A DNA stretch of 64,000 nt from Craspedostauros australis. Its lineage: Eukaryota; Bacillariophyta; Bacillariophyceae; Mastogloiales; Achnanthaceae. A program made the translations under genes and the position numbers. Shown in pieces: positions 39,501 through 50,600 of the stretch. A model generated the notes under the pieces. It had not been told where the DNA came from. It did not search any database and worked only from the letters and a program-made list of their open reading frames with translations. Within the stretch, counting starts at the first letter, position 1. Each line of letters opens with the position of its first letter. The DNA is taken from NCBI GenBank assembly GCA_026770025.1, contig JAMXDE010000004.1, positions 1,674,001 through 1,738,000 of the forward strand, read 5' to 3'.

Positions 39501-42145
39501 CAACTCCTCAACAGAACGGAAGAGTGGAACGGAAATTCGCGGTTCTCTATGGAAAGGTCAGGTCAATGCTGAACCAGGCGCACCTACCGAGACAACTGCG
39601 CGGCAAACTATGGGCAGAGGCAGCAAGGAACGCAACGCAGATCGAGAACATCATCGAGACTAAGTCGAGAGATCCTGCGTGCCTGCTACTCAATGGACAG
39701 ACCCCAACCTACGCGAAAGGATTGCGTATCTTCGGGGAGATCGGAATGGTCTACATCGGCAGTCGCGCAATCAAAGCGAAACTGGATGACAGGTCCAAGC
39801 CAGCCATGTTCGTCGGTTACGGACAGTCTCATGCGAATGGCGTATACCGCATGATGAATCTGGCAACCACGAGAATCCTAATCACCAGAGACGTGACATG
39901 GATGAATCAGTCGTACGGGCAATTCAAAGGTGTTGAGAATGCCAACAGAACACAAATGGTGGATCTGGAAGACGACGACTTCGATGCCGGAGCAGCACTC
40001 CGCAATACGAAGGTTACTTGGGAGAATGACACGAGTATCGCAAGAGAAGCGAAGGCCGTATCATCTGATCGAAGCAGAGAGCCCGGAACCGACTACGAAG
40101 GTATCGCAGGCTATGCATCGAAGCAAGATGAACTGCTACCCGCCCAAGGAGACGATCCATCGGACGATGAAGACGACGATGAATCCGGAAGGGACGACAC
40201 ACGAGTGACTCGAAGACAAGCCGCTGAAGGCAGAGAGATCGAGCAACCCCCAGCAAGACCTGTGGCAAAGATGTCAAGGATGCTACGGGGTTTGGTCCCG
40301 CACAACAATCCACCAGGATATGAATCCGACTCAGAATCAAGCAGTGGAGAGGATGAACCAGCTGAGACAGCTGAGACAATCCATGCAACCACGGGCGAAC
40401 GAGACTTCCATTCGAACATATCCATGTTCAATCGAGACGTGGCGAGTCTAATGATCGACACCACAGAAGGGAGAATGAGACTGGATGAATTCATCGCAGC
40501 GAACCAACGAGTCGAGAGAGGGGATTGGATCGAGACATCCGAGCACGCATACACGGCTATGATGCTGGACCCTACCACCTTCGAGGAATGCTGGGATCAT
40601 GTAGACCCAGCGAAGCGGAGGAAATGGCGGGAGGCCATCAATAAGGAGTTCTACGACATGACGAGACGAGGAGTCTGGCAGAAGATCAAGAAGAACAAGA
40701 TGCCGAGGGATTGGCGATGTGTGAAGACGAAATGGGTCTTCAAAGAGAAGAGGAATGGAGTCTTTCGCGCCAGGTTGGTTGCCTGTGGATACTCGCAGAT
40801 TGCTGGAGTGGATTTTTCCGCTCATCATGCGCCCGTTATCCACGATGCAACGTACCGAGTGATGCTGACCATGAAGATGTTGTTGAAGACAGACAGCATC
40901 ATCATCGACTTCGAAACCGCCTTCCTGCACGGAGACCTCGAGGAAGAGATCTACATGCAATGCCCCAAGGGAATGGAGCATGAACCGGATGAATGCCTGC
41001 TACTGAAGAAGACCATCTACGGGTTGGTCCAGAGCGCAAGGCAATGGAACAAGAAGCTTGTGGACATCCTGATCAAGCTTGGCTTCCGGCAGAGCAAGGT
41101 GGACCCATGCCTGCTAATTCGGAATCGGGAAGGGAATCTCGTCCTCATCGGGACGTACGTCGATGATTGCCTGTGCATCGGAAGCACCCTCGAACTGAAG
41201 CGACTGGTGAAGGACATCAAGCGCGAACGATTCGGCATCAAGGTCGAGGATGGACTCGAAGACTACTTGAGTTGCCGGATCGAATTCAACAAGAGCGAAA
41301 CCAACTGCTGGGTGAACCAGCCACACATCATCAAGAACATCACGGATACATTCAAGAGCGACGTGACGAAGCTTCAACGATACGGAACCCCAGGCACACC
41401 AGGTCAAGGGATCCAGAGGAACAGTGAAGCGCCCAAGGTCGACAAGGATCGACACAGCAGATACCGCAGTGGAGTGGGTATGCTACTATACCTGGTGAAA
41501 CACTCGAGACCAGATATCGCGAATGCAGTCCGAGAGCTTACTAAGGTGTTGGATGGACCAACGACCACAGCATACAAGGAGATGCTGAGAGTGATGAAGT
41601 TCGTGTCGGACACGAGAGAATACGGATTGAGGATGGAGCCCAAGCCGTTGAACAACAACACATGGAAGATCGTGGTGTACACCGACAGCGAGTTCGCTGG
41701 AGACAAGGACAACCGCATCAGTGTTGGAGGACATCTGGTCCTGCTGCAAGGAGTGCCTATCATCTGGAGATCGAAGGCGCAACGCAGCGTGACACTGAGC
41801 TCGACCGAGGCCGAGTATGTCGCACTGTCAGAAGCTGGAAAGGAGATCCGCTTTTTGACTCAACTGATGGAAGACATCGGGTTGAAGATGGAGAGACCTG
41901 CAGATGTGATGGTCGACAACGTGGGGGCGATCTTCATCGCCACCAATCCATCGACATCAGCAAGAACGAGACACATCGATATACGCAACCACTTCATCAG
42001 AGAGCTGATTGCTAACAAGGAGGCGAGAGCTCGATTCGTGAAGTCGGAAGATAACATCTCCGACGGATTCACGAAGAACACTAAGAAGGAGATCTACGAT
42101 CGACACAAGGGGAGCATCATTCAGCCCAGATCAGCATTGGACTGA
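36515..42145 (+). CDS. Copia Gag-Pol polyprotein with an extra ~300-residue region
   Basis: 1,876 residues from the ATG at 36515 (the frame is open to a TTG at 36455). Order: Gag with 'KENWKFWHAKFLCRANRRGY' near the start; two CCHC knuckles, CRNCGAYGHKKADC (~271) and CNYCGKAGHKIIQC (~321); an acidic stretch (375-450); an unexpected region of ~300 residues with 'CPICLARGAMYSWCTECTEF'. Then protease DTGAS (~705); integrase HHCC zinc domain and core Asp ~907, Asp ~969 (CDNAGEN), Glu ~1005 (NGRVERKF); reverse transcriptase with YVDD (~1548-1551); RNase H 'YTDSEFAG' and 'SSTEAEYVAL'. All catalytic motifs are intact and there is no internal stop, so the element may be active. PR-IN-RT-RH order defines the copia superfamily. 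Gag and Pol are one frame, so the Gag excess must be set some other way, such as splicing or proteolysis. Confidence 0.93.
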   Translation: MSTYETKSDKIVYFDGKKENWKFWHAKFLCRANRRGYRDMLLKPYSDVKVTAPSAAAESLVATIKPDPGAKLKAGTKSGTKPSAADLAEYKAAMARFAFEELTMAMNHDSKEGKIAFEAVWGCEGMLNGGGDPHAAWVALGRIYEQRTAPMKAKLLAELNAMRLKKGENPDLFLTDMEVLRNRLIDQEVIIDAEQFNMLVLNALCREYEMDVKLLELKFHGKEREMTVGDIREAVSLTYDRHHLKHGYKRAGNSSNEELALFGAGQFKGNCRNCGAYGHKKADCRAPAKGGNNKKGGGSKKKGYNADAKSGSKKGGFDGKCNYCGKAGHKIIQCFKLKAAMKEAESANMAMDGDDEMDDMALVIADGAFVEIDDLDEIELEDGLEEDLFEIMESFPSTVRAESPINEGIRDLMNDDLLESDESIGVTEVAMPGVDVNNAPPAQEEEATGTRMSSAIDYFLRDEIDRVCERSRMDAWCPICLARGAMYSWCTECTEFNVFKIRAPWAFRKIPTTTEPERIRRRAILSRFDSVEDAVRVSLSNVLEAVQVRINGAILCYDVRRESIRERAYCLGTRELYYMLTQIGFDGAYDISLKIVVINEVLEEKGLPLLPKHLILRMSRLCTQRVSWMRGWDDTEVRDGLECPELPKVRPMAGSPEYKFELMEHFEQARFGHEMAMVIEDHDSSESNRELVASDQHEANTWLGDTGASCHLTNNDEGMTNVRLSNFSVKVGSGKFLRATKVGDLRMRVMQKDGKSAIIILKGVRYVPKLWVNLLSIGKALHNGFNISNKGVIIALDKNGQRIRFDRIMATHSGFVLGVNMVPAPKSEEMANIGLDTKKPMDVNKLHKMLGHVDSYTISRTARQYGWNITGTLNPCEDCAIGKAKQKRLTKTLQLRAKKVGERLFMDTSSVQATSFGHGKYWLLVIDDYSDYCWSYFVKEKSEVGPKLLSLLKWLSGNQQVTVKNVRCDNAGENYSAEALLLRAGFAPTFEYTAASTPQQNGRVERKFAVLYGKVRSMLNQAHLPRQLRGKLWAEAARNATQIENIIETKSRDPACLLLNGQTPTYAKGLRIFGEIGMVYIGSRAIKAKLDDRSKPAMFVGYGQSHANGVYRMMNLATTRILITRDVTWMNQSYGQFKGVENANRTQMVDLEDDDFDAGAALRNTKVTWENDTSIAREAKAVSSDRSREPGTDYEGIAGYASKQDELLPAQGDDPSDDEDDDESGRDDTRVTRRQAAEGREIEQPPARPVAKMSRMLRGLVPHNNPPGYESDSESSSGEDEPAETAETIHATTGERDFHSNISMFNRDVASLMIDTTEGRMRLDEFIAANQRVERGDWIETSEHAYTAMMLDPTTFEECWDHVDPAKRRKWREAINKEFYDMTRRGVWQKIKKNKMPRDWRCVKTKWVFKEKRNGVFRARLVACGYSQIAGVDFSAHHAPVIHDATYRVMLTMKMLLKTDSIIIDFETAFLHGDLEEEIYMQCPKGMEHEPDECLLLKKTIYGLVQSARQWNKKLVDILIKLGFRQSKVDPCLLIRNREGNLVLIGTYVDDCLCIGSTLELKRLVKDIKRERFGIKVEDGLEDYLSCRIEFNKSETNCWVNQPHIIKNITDTFKSDVTKLQRYGTPGTPGQGIQRNSEAPKVDKDRHSRYRSGVGMLLYLVKHSRPDIANAVRELTKVLDGPTTTAYKEMLRVMKFVSDTREYGLRMEPKPLNNNTWKIVVYTDSEFAGDKDNRISVGGHLVLLQGVPIIWRSKAQRSVTLSSTEAEYVALSEAGKEIRFLTQLMEDIGLKMERPADVMVDNVGAIFIATNPSTSARTRHIDIRNHFIRELIANKEARARFVKSEDNISDGFTKNTKKEIYDRHKGSIIQPRSALD

Positions 42146-42183
42146 ACATGGTGGATGACATGGTTGGAGCGGCAATGGAAGGG

Positions 42184-43011
42184 TGTCAGGAATCGGGTGT
42201 TCTGAAACACCATATTGCCGCACCTCCCAAGAGTAAGGAGCCGAACGTGGGGATATTCTACATTACCGCAACTCCCACGTTTGATCATTGTGACACAGAA
42301 AAATGTGAGCTGCACGTAACCCGCGGTGGAGAACGCCACGTGCCGAATGCGAACCATGCCTGACGTTCATGACTCCAATGCAGGAATGCGAATCACACGT
42401 GTATGTCGCAGGGGGCGGGGATGTTGGAATCGTGACCAACGTCACGATACGAGCGACTACGGCCCCCACGTCGCAACCAATGAGATAAGAGTACTGGAGG
42501 AAGGCCAACATCACGAAGTATGAGATGGCCTGTGAACGAACCTGGTATGAGGAACATCCAGGAAGCCGGTGAAGTGATCGGCGAAGAAACAATCAGAAAC
42601 GATCGGAGTCGACCAGAGTTGATCGGAGATGATCGGAGATGTCTGATGATCAAGGAGCTGATCGAGCTCCCAACCAAGGCGTTCCCGCAACGGATGAGAG
42701 ATCGTGATCTGATCGAATGAGCCGATCTGTGTCATGCCTACGACTCGGTGATGTCTAAGGCATCGGAACTATCAGCGGAGGACAACGTGCTAATGTGCAC
42801 GAATATGGGGTACTCGGTGGTGCATGCATGTCCATGATGAATTTGCGATGAATGCAAGATGGATGCCTGCTAGACCAACAGAGGGACCCATGGCAATCTC
42901 AGGAGGAGATTGGACTTTGCAATCGAGAGCAATGAAGAGCTCACAGTTCAGAGAAGTAGATTCTAACAAACAATTAGCTTTCTACTATCACACCACCCCG
43001 GATTTCCAACA
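42184..43011 (+). repeat. 3' LTR of copia element 1
   Basis: 828 bp, followed directly by the GATACA duplication. It is identical by eye to the 5' LTR except for one transition near the end. Confidence 0.95.
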
Positions 43012-43040
43012 GATACACGTGAAACGGTTAAAACGGGGTT

Positions 43041-43859
43041 TGTCAGGAATCGGGTGTTCTGAAACACCGAATTGCCGCACCTCCCAAGAGTAAGGAGCCG
43101 GACGTCATGATATAATGCATTACCTCAGCTCCCATACTTGGATCTTTGTGACAGAAAGATGTGAGCTGCACGTGTTTTGTGATGGAGAACTACACGTGCC
43201 AAATGCGAACCGTACTTTGGTGTTCGTGACCTCAATGCAGGAATGCCAATCACACGTGCATGTCGCAGGGGGCAGAGATGTTGGAATCGTGACCAACATC
43301 ACAATACACGCGACTATGGCCCCCATGTCGCAACCAATGAGAAAAGAGTACTGGAGGAAGGCCAATGTCACGAAGAGTGAGATGGCCTGTGAACAAACCT
43401 GAGATGAGGAGCATCCAGGAAGCCGGTGAAGTGATCGGCAAAGAAACCAGCAGAAACGACAGGAGAAGCATCGGAGATGATCGGAGATGTGCGATGGTTG
43501 AGGAGCTGAATGAGCTCCCAACCAAGGTGTTCCTGTCACGAATGGGAGACTGTGATCTGATTGAATGAACCGATCTGTGTGATACCTACGACTCGGCGAT
43601 GTCTAAGGCATCGAAACTATCAGCAGAGGAAAATGTGCTAATGTGCACGAACATGGGGTGCTTGGTGGTGCATGCATGTCCATGATGAATTTGCGATGGA
43701 TGCAAGATGGATGCCTGCTAGACCAACAGAGGGACCCATGGAGATCTCAGGAGGAGATTGAACTTTGCAATTGAGAGCAATGAAGAGCTCACAGTTCAGA
43801 GAAGTAGATTCTAACAAACTATTAGCTTTCTACTATCACACCACCCCGGATTTCCAACA
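43041..43859 (+). repeat. Diverged solo LTR related to copia element 1
   Basis: 819 bp with the same TGTCAGG start and TCCAACA end, clearly diverged from the LTRs next to it, with many C/T and G/A differences. It starts 29 bases after the full element ends. Flanking pentamers differ (gggtt before, tccat after), so it lacks a target-site duplication. It is probably an old LTR left after recombination or deletion. Confidence 0.88.
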
Positions 43860-44149
43860 TCCATCATGAATGAAGCAAAGGCACCATTCGGACTGGAAAG
43901 AGGAGAGAGCCAACGGAACAGGAACCATGCATCCTGATGTCCAGCAGAGTTCAATCTAAAGGAGATTAGATGGACAAGCAAGCGATGTGACAACAACACC
44001 ATGCAAGGCAAGCAAGGCAAGCAAGGCAACCACACACATGTGCCGAAGTTGGTCAGCCAGAAAACAGAGGGGGCAGATGCCAACTCCGTTCGTGAACAAT
44101 ACGTCGACAGTGCGAACATTCTCTGTCGACGTGTATCAGCGCGTGGTGT

Positions 44150-44450
44150 TGTGTGACGCTGTGATGCTGTATGGCTGTACGATGGTGAGTGATGGTGTGT
44201 GGAGTTGCGTTGCCTCGTCTGTGATGTTGTGTGATGGTGTGTTGAGTTGCCTTGCGTTGTGTGCGATGGTGTGTGAGGTTGTGTGAGGTTGTGCGATGTT
44301 GTGTGATGTTTTGCGATACTGTGTGATGTGGCATGGCGTTGTGGGATGCTGTGCGATGCTCTGTGATGCTCTGTGATGTTGTGCGATGTTGTGTTGGCTT
44401 GCGTCGAGTTGTGTTGCGATTTGTTTTGTGTGTTGTGGTGTGGTGCCATG
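44150..44450. repeat. Degenerate TGTGATG-type minisatellite
   Basis: About 300 bases made of variants of 'tgtgatgttgtgcgatg'. On the minus strand they translate as His/Thr/Ser-rich low-complexity peptides in all frames. This explains the long overlapping ORFs here. Confidence 0.8.
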
Positions 44451-44776
44451 TTCCGTGGCGGATGTGTGCAAACACACAGCACGGAACGAAGAGCGAAATC
44501 GAAAAGGAGGCCATTGTCGCGAAACGAGGACAGGTGCAACAAAGGTAAACAGAGCAGCACGGACACGCGAAGGCGGCGGAAAACAACGGCGCGACACCTG
44601 TGCGTCGCGCAGAAGAGAGTTGTGAGGTGCAGCACCCTGGCTCGAATGATACTACCCCAGTGGGGGTTACTTAAAGACAGCATGGGTCGTATCAGTCTGA
44701 TGCGGGGAAAATGTCCGTGATCAAGTGCATGAAACAGCCTTTTGTTTTGGAGGGAGAATTTTCCCCTGCTCCCAGT

Positions 44777-45530
44777 GCATGTCTACTGCACTGGTGCATC
44801 ACACTACATCAAACGCACCATGTCAACATGAGTGATGCTCATCTCCTGCTCGGATGAGCGCCTCCCCACCCACGAGGTTCCAATAATGCCTGGTGGCACA
44901 AAACAGAGCACGATTTGCTCGGTGATTGGCCAGCATTTGTTTGGAGGTTCGCCGTTTGGTAAAGTTCTTGGACAGTGGCGAACGTTGCTGAACCTGCCGA
45001 TGTTGTGGTTGGTCCCGATCCTCGGCTCAGATCTTCGACGACGGAGGTTGGCGCGAAAGCCGACAGCACGTTGGTACGAATCGCCGCCGCAGGGTTGCCA
45101 TAGTATTTATCTGTGCCAAAACTCGTGATCCATACTCGCGCAGGAGGTTGTGCAAGTGGGATGGGTCGTATCAATTCTGTCGTGGATGGCGCTGCGCTTT
45201 CGATAAGTGGTGCCCGGGCCATTCCACCTGTCGATCCGCACAACACATCCATGAAAAATCCGCGAGTATACAGAATACGGTGCACAAGAACGAGAAGCGA
45301 CAACGGGGATGAGTGATGGGCGATAGGAAAACGTCATCGAATGCTTTTTTCTTTTCTGGCGAGAGGTCTTTCCACGCGCTCCATGTTGCTCTGGTAGCGT
45401 CTGAGTTTCGCCAGCCTGATGATCAACGCTTCTTTCGCCTGGGTCGAGAGCCGAGCGACAAGAAGAATGCTCAGGGACCAATTGTTCACAATCGGATCTT
45501 TGGTACTTTTTGCACCCAAGAGTTCTGTTC
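44777..45530. repeat. Left arm of a long diverged inverted repeat
   Basis: From 'gcatgtctactgcactggtg' onward, this strand is recognisably similar to the reverse complement of 54203-53564 and then of 47485 to about 47435. Shared blocks include gcatttgtttggaggttcg, acgttgctgaacctgccga, cacctgtcgatccgcacaac, a 'gcgacaacggggatgagtga' block, and tactttttgc-cccaagagtt. Ends are approximate and identity is uneven. Long minus-strand ORFs in the arm show no known domain. Confidence 0.8.
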
Positions 45531-46209
45531 TTTTGTGGGCAGGTTCTTCCACGACTCGCACAGAATTCGAGGGCTACTCCGCTCGTCCGAGTTTGTTTTG
45601 CCAAGTTACGACACACGTGAAACCGATTTAGAGTGAAAAAGAGTAAAGATGCAGATTATGAGTCTTATCGATGTTGTATGCATCAGTGCTGTTGTCTCAT
45701 TGCTGTGTCGTCCATGATTGGTAGTGGCGGCTATCGTGTAACGCCGTTTCAACGGTTTCATACGTATCCCGGTTTGTTGCGACATGGCCTGGGACTGCAT
45801 TTAACAGTAAATGGTGAAATTGGAAGCTGCGGTAAATTGTGTTCCTGTTTTTTAGCAAATTCACCAACCAGGTCGTTTTTGAGGCCAAAGTTCACTAGCC
45901 AGGTCGTTTTGGTGCCTGACCAATCACAATGGCCGGACTGTTGACAGGCGCGTCCTTGCGACAACGATGAAAATACTAATTTAGCCGCGAAATACACACG
46001 TCAACCGTTTCCCAGCAGAGTTGAGTAGAATAGAGTGGACGAGACAAGTTTATAATGGCAATGAATCCTGTTCTCTGGAATACGAGTAGAGGGTTAAACC
46101 AACTCTTTTGCATACTGACATCAGCCATGGGCATGCACCCACCTTGGGATAGTCCAGACCCAACTGCGAGGAGTTTCAATTACATGTAGTCCATTCCTGC
46201 GATACCGTT

Positions 46210-46785
46210 CGGTCACTGTGTGTATTGTGCATACAAAAGGTCAAGCATATTTGATGATACCAACTGCACCACTCCAAGCACACTCCAAACAGTACGGCCA
46301 TGGAGCCTGCAGTGTTAGATCCATCTGGAAGGGATCGAAATCTATGGATGCTGATATCACTCAGTACTGTATTGGACGAGACTGCACGGTGCGCATCGTT
46401 TTGTGCAGTATTATGCATATCGATGCATTGCACAGGCCGTTTTCAGAGATCCAATCAGCTGGACTACTCCAAGCACACCCCAAAGAGTACGGTCGCCGAG
46501 TTTGAAGTCCTATATCCGTTTGAAATGGATCAGATTCTACGGATGCTGATACCAAGCAGTACTGAACGGTACGCATCACGCTGTACAGAATGCTGAGCCT
46601 GTGTGCATACAAAACGTCAATCATACTCCAATCCAACACTTCAATGACTCCGAACCCCCTCCAAAGGTTACGGATATGGAGGTCGAAGTGATATATCCAT
46701 GTGGAAAGGATCGAAATCTACAGATCAGGATGTCATGTGATGCTGTGGTACGGTACGCATCAAACTGTACAGTAACTAGTTAGGA
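46210..46785. repeat. Three degenerate copies of a ~190-bp unit
   Basis: Recurrent blocks 'ctccaa.gcaca.ccaaa.agtacgg', 'ggatcgaaatcta.ggatg' and 'ggtacgcatca..ctgtaca' appear in the same order about three times, starting near 46262, 46465 and 46645. Two copies are preceded by 'gcatacaaaa.gtcaa.cata'. No coding function is apparent. Confidence 0.6.
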
Positions 46786-47434
46786 TTCGGGCGTATTCGG
46801 CACAAATCGGTGAAGGATGCCTTGTGAATCTGCCAGCTTTGGGATAGCCATGTGATGCAGTTCAAGAGAGGTGTACTGATTGAATAGTTAATACTGTAAT
46901 GATGAGTAGTAGAGTGCTTTGTAGCTAATCCTTGTCTGTTATTATGAGTTAGCTTGTAGTGTTAGTAGGGTGAAGAAACGATGCCACACAACTTGGTGAG
47001 ACCCTGCACTGATGTACTTGGTTCAATGCTTGAGGGTAGATGATCATTACAGTTCCTTGCTCTCCTCACACGTAGATACACTGCAGTGTAGGTCATGACA
47101 CTCAATAGTGACGATCATGAAGCAGTGGCTGTGGTTGGAGCTTACCCTCGGATTCCATTGCTTGAGTTGAAGCAGATTGGATACACACGTCAAGGCTACG
47201 GCAGTATTGCAGTAGTCATCAGCATGGAGGGAATCGAGGTGTGTTGTAGTAAAAGGATCTGAGGAGCATATAGTTCCCAAGGTGAGGTGTGAGTCAGGTC
47301 GGTCATGCTTGAGTCATGATGGGTTCGTGAATGGAGGAGAAAAGATTTGGTGGTCGATCAAGTCGGAAGATTTCGCGCCAAAACAAGATTTTCTCCCATC
47401 GGAGGAAGACACCGTGTTCGGTGAATCTCAACTG
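46786..47434. other. Unannotated stretch between the inverted-repeat arms
   Basis: About 650 AT-richer bases with many stops in all frames. No repeat or gene was recognised. Confidence 0.5.
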
Positions 47435-47485
47435 AACGGAACTCTTGGGCGCAAAAAGTACCGCAGATCCGATCATGGTACAATT

Positions 47486-47623
47486 TGTGATGATCGGGAG
47501 ACGATACGAGTAGTGTGTGTGTGTGTGATGTGAAGTTATTATGACTCGTCTCTGTTGTCTCTGCTGAGGCTGTGAACAGGGGTTCATTTGCTGCTCCGTC
47601 TGGCCTTCGACCGTATACCAACA
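47486..47623 (-). repeat. 3' LTR of copia element 2
   Basis: 138 bp, identical to 53426-53563; bordered inside by the C/G homopolymer at about 47624-47639. Confidence 0.95.
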
Positions 47624-47660
47624 CCCCCCCCCCCCCCCACGCTGACGCAGTCAGCGGAAG

Positions 47661-50600
47661 TTACAAATCCGGACTCCTGTAGTCGCTTACATATGAGGGC
47701 ACGTTGCGACCCATAACTAGGTCAACGTGCCGAAAGAACAGGACCACGGGTGTCTGTTTCGTGCAGATATCAGATGCGTTCATCTCTGAGGAGACCTCTG
47801 GATAGGCGACAAGGTCTGTCTCGACCCAATCGAGGACCGCGAATTCTCGGATGGCTATGTGTCTTGAGTTCCGAGTGGGCTGACTGGCACTGGCCATCAG
47901 CCGGGCACCGCGATTATCCTCGAAGATGGGAGTTGCGAACGGTTGTGTCACGCCAACTTCATGGAGAATCGACCGCAGCCAAAGAGCCATCTTGCCGGCA
48001 TCACTGGCTGCAACAAATTCCGCCTCTGTGCTGCTCATGGAGACCGTAGGCTGAACCCTGGTCTTCCATGCGATGGCACCACCTGCAAACATCATGACGA
48101 TGCCTGACACGGACCGGCGGTGACGTATATCAACACCCCAATCGGCGTCGACGTACCCATATAGCGTAGAAGCCTCGAGCTGGCGCGTGGCATTGACGTC
48201 GTGCGCAGAATCGCCAGGCGGTGACAGCTTGGATGGGGCCGGCACATCGGGAAGATCGACAAGTGACGTTGGTCGCCAGTAGGTTATGCCATCGTCTCTG
48301 GTGCTCGCGACATACCGCATGAGGAACTTGACAGCTTCGAAGTGAGCTTCGCCTGGATTGTTTGAGAATTGAGAGAGTTTGACAACGGGAAAAGAAATGT
48401 CAGGACGGCACGATATCATAGCCCATATGAGCTCTCCGATGGCTTGGCGGTACCCAAACTTGAACCTTGTGGCCAGAGCGGCTCGCTCCTTGTCATCGTT
48501 TGGAACGTCAGCATTGTCCAAAGTCTTGACATACGAGTTGTCCGACAGCATAGGCAATCTGTGAGTGTGCCGCATGTTCTGCCACTTGTTGCGCTCCAGC
48601 ATCTTGTCCACGTAAGATGTGCAATGGATGCGCACGAACCGCCGAGCTTGATCAACATCGAGTCCGTTATAGTGCACCATGAGTCCTTGTCGAGTGATGG
48701 GCTGGAAAAGGCGCTTGTCGAGCATGTCGCAGAATGTATCGAAGACACTCTGTGATGGAGCAGCGACTGCAAAATCATCCACTTGACGTAGTACGTAGAT
48801 CTTGTTGTGACCAATGGCCCCAGTGTACAAACAAGGAGCATGGGTTGTCGAAGTGAACCCGATTTGTTGTAGGATGCCAGTGATGTGCTTGCTCCAGAGG
48901 CGAGGTGCTTCAGGATGACCTTGAAGGTTCTTGTTGACTGGGATGACGTGGCCGCGAGGAATAGTGGTGCCATGTTTCTGCCTCCACCACGCTTGGTACG
49001 GTTCATCCACTTTCATGAAGTATCGTTGCTCGCCAGCTGGGGCTTCTGCAAAAGCGTTTGTGACATCCGAGCTGTACACCTTGAGTTGTTGGATTGCAGC
49101 AATGCCAAGGAGAATCCTGAACTCCGTCAAATCAGGCGTAGCCGCATAGGTGTGTCCGAATATTCGAGCATGTCCTCCTCTGGTAGAGCCATCGCAAACA
49201 GCACGCGCCTTCTTCCGATTATTCTCATGTGTCTTGACCACATAGACCCAGACCCAATTGAAGATGGCTGCGTCCGCGGGAGCTGGAACAGGATCGCCAA
49301 ACATTTGCTGCGCATCGTATTGGTCTAGCTGCTTGAACTCCGCGGCCTGCCACTGTTCCCAGTCATCTTGCTGTAGAAGCATTCGTCGAGTGAGCTTGAC
49401 TGGCGCATTGGTGACACTGGTGGCATGTGCTTGGGGAGTGGACGTCTCGATGATATCTCGGACATGCTTCATCTGATCGAAGTACATCTGCGGGACCCCG
49501 TGTTGAGATAGGTTGTTGCGCACGTCATTGAATGCGAACACAAACTCTGCAGTGGTAACACGTTGTTCACGCAAGGCCTGTATGGCTTGCCGCGCGTCCA
49601 TGGCTGTATGCACCTGTTGACCTTGAATTGAAATGAGGTGCGCCTTGCGCAGCCTGGACCGCCATCGCGTGATACGTGCAGCCGGTTGACCTGACTTGCA
49701 CTGCTGAAGCTGAAGCCGATGCCGTTGCTCATCATACCGAAACTCGAACCCAAGGAAGCCGTCCGTACCACGCACGTCCACACTTTGGCTGAATAGATAC
49801 CCAAACGGCTCATCAGTCGTGTCAACATGTACGATATCGACTTGTCCAGTTTCTGTGCACCTTGCAGCAGAGGCATGGACATGCGAATTATCGAGGATGT
49901 CTCCCAACGGAAGTGGTATCGCACACGCTGTCGCCGGAATCTTGGCATGCCTTGTGATGATGGTGGGGTACACAGGCTTGGTAATGATCTTGCTTGGCGT
50001 TGGCTCCACAGCAGGTGTGGGAAGTCCCAGATCGTACAGCAACGCTGGCCCTGGAGGTCTGTTGGAAGACATGTAGTGTGCCTCATCAAAGACAATGTTG
50101 CCAGCCCGCTTGAATCTTCCAGAGTTGATATCGTAGTACTCATGCACTGACGTCGTAGCTGTGTGACCAACGAAGATGCCATCATATGTATGAACGTCGA
50201 GCTTTGCGGCAGCCTTGCCAGGCTTCTTCACAGTGACTCGTGCACCAAACACACGGAGATGACTGAGGTCTGGTGCGACACCATGTTGAGCCTCATACGG
50301 CGTTCTTCCAAGCGTAGAATGATGAAGTCGATTCTTGAGGTACACCGCATGAGTCAATGCCTTGGACCAGAAGTCAGGTGTGAGCCCGGACGAGTAAAGC
50401 AGTGCCCTCACCATGGTGCCAAAGGTCTTGTTCAGCCGTTCCACTTTCCCATTCATCCATGCGCAATCTGCTCCAGTAGGTTCAATGTTGTATCCACATT
50501 CCTGGACCATGGTACCAAACTGACTGGACCTGGCCAGCTCACCGCCCAAGTCGACACGAACCGCACGATAGCCCTCGCGGCGCCCAAAAGTAGTCAGGGT

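Larger units (their letters stand above)
35609..43011 (+). mobile_element. Intact Ty1/copia LTR retrotransposon (element 1)
   Basis: 7.4 kb. The LTRs (35609-36436 and 42184-43011, 828 bp each) start TGTCAGG and end TCCAACA. By eye they differ at one base near the 3' end (aacaaacG/Aattag), so the insertion is young. The six bases GATACA occur immediately outside both ends (35603-35608 and 43012-43017), the apparent target-site duplication. One long gag-pol ORF fills the interior. A purine-rich 'aatggaaggg' just before the 3' LTR may be the polypurine tract. The sequence after the 5' LTR (cgtttcgaaacgttacg) is not a textbook Met-tRNA primer site. Confidence 0.95.

Noticed and set aside
43811-44683. 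290-codon His/Thr/Ser-rich ORF
   Set aside because: Open because of the TGTGATG minisatellite; all frames give similar low-complexity peptides.
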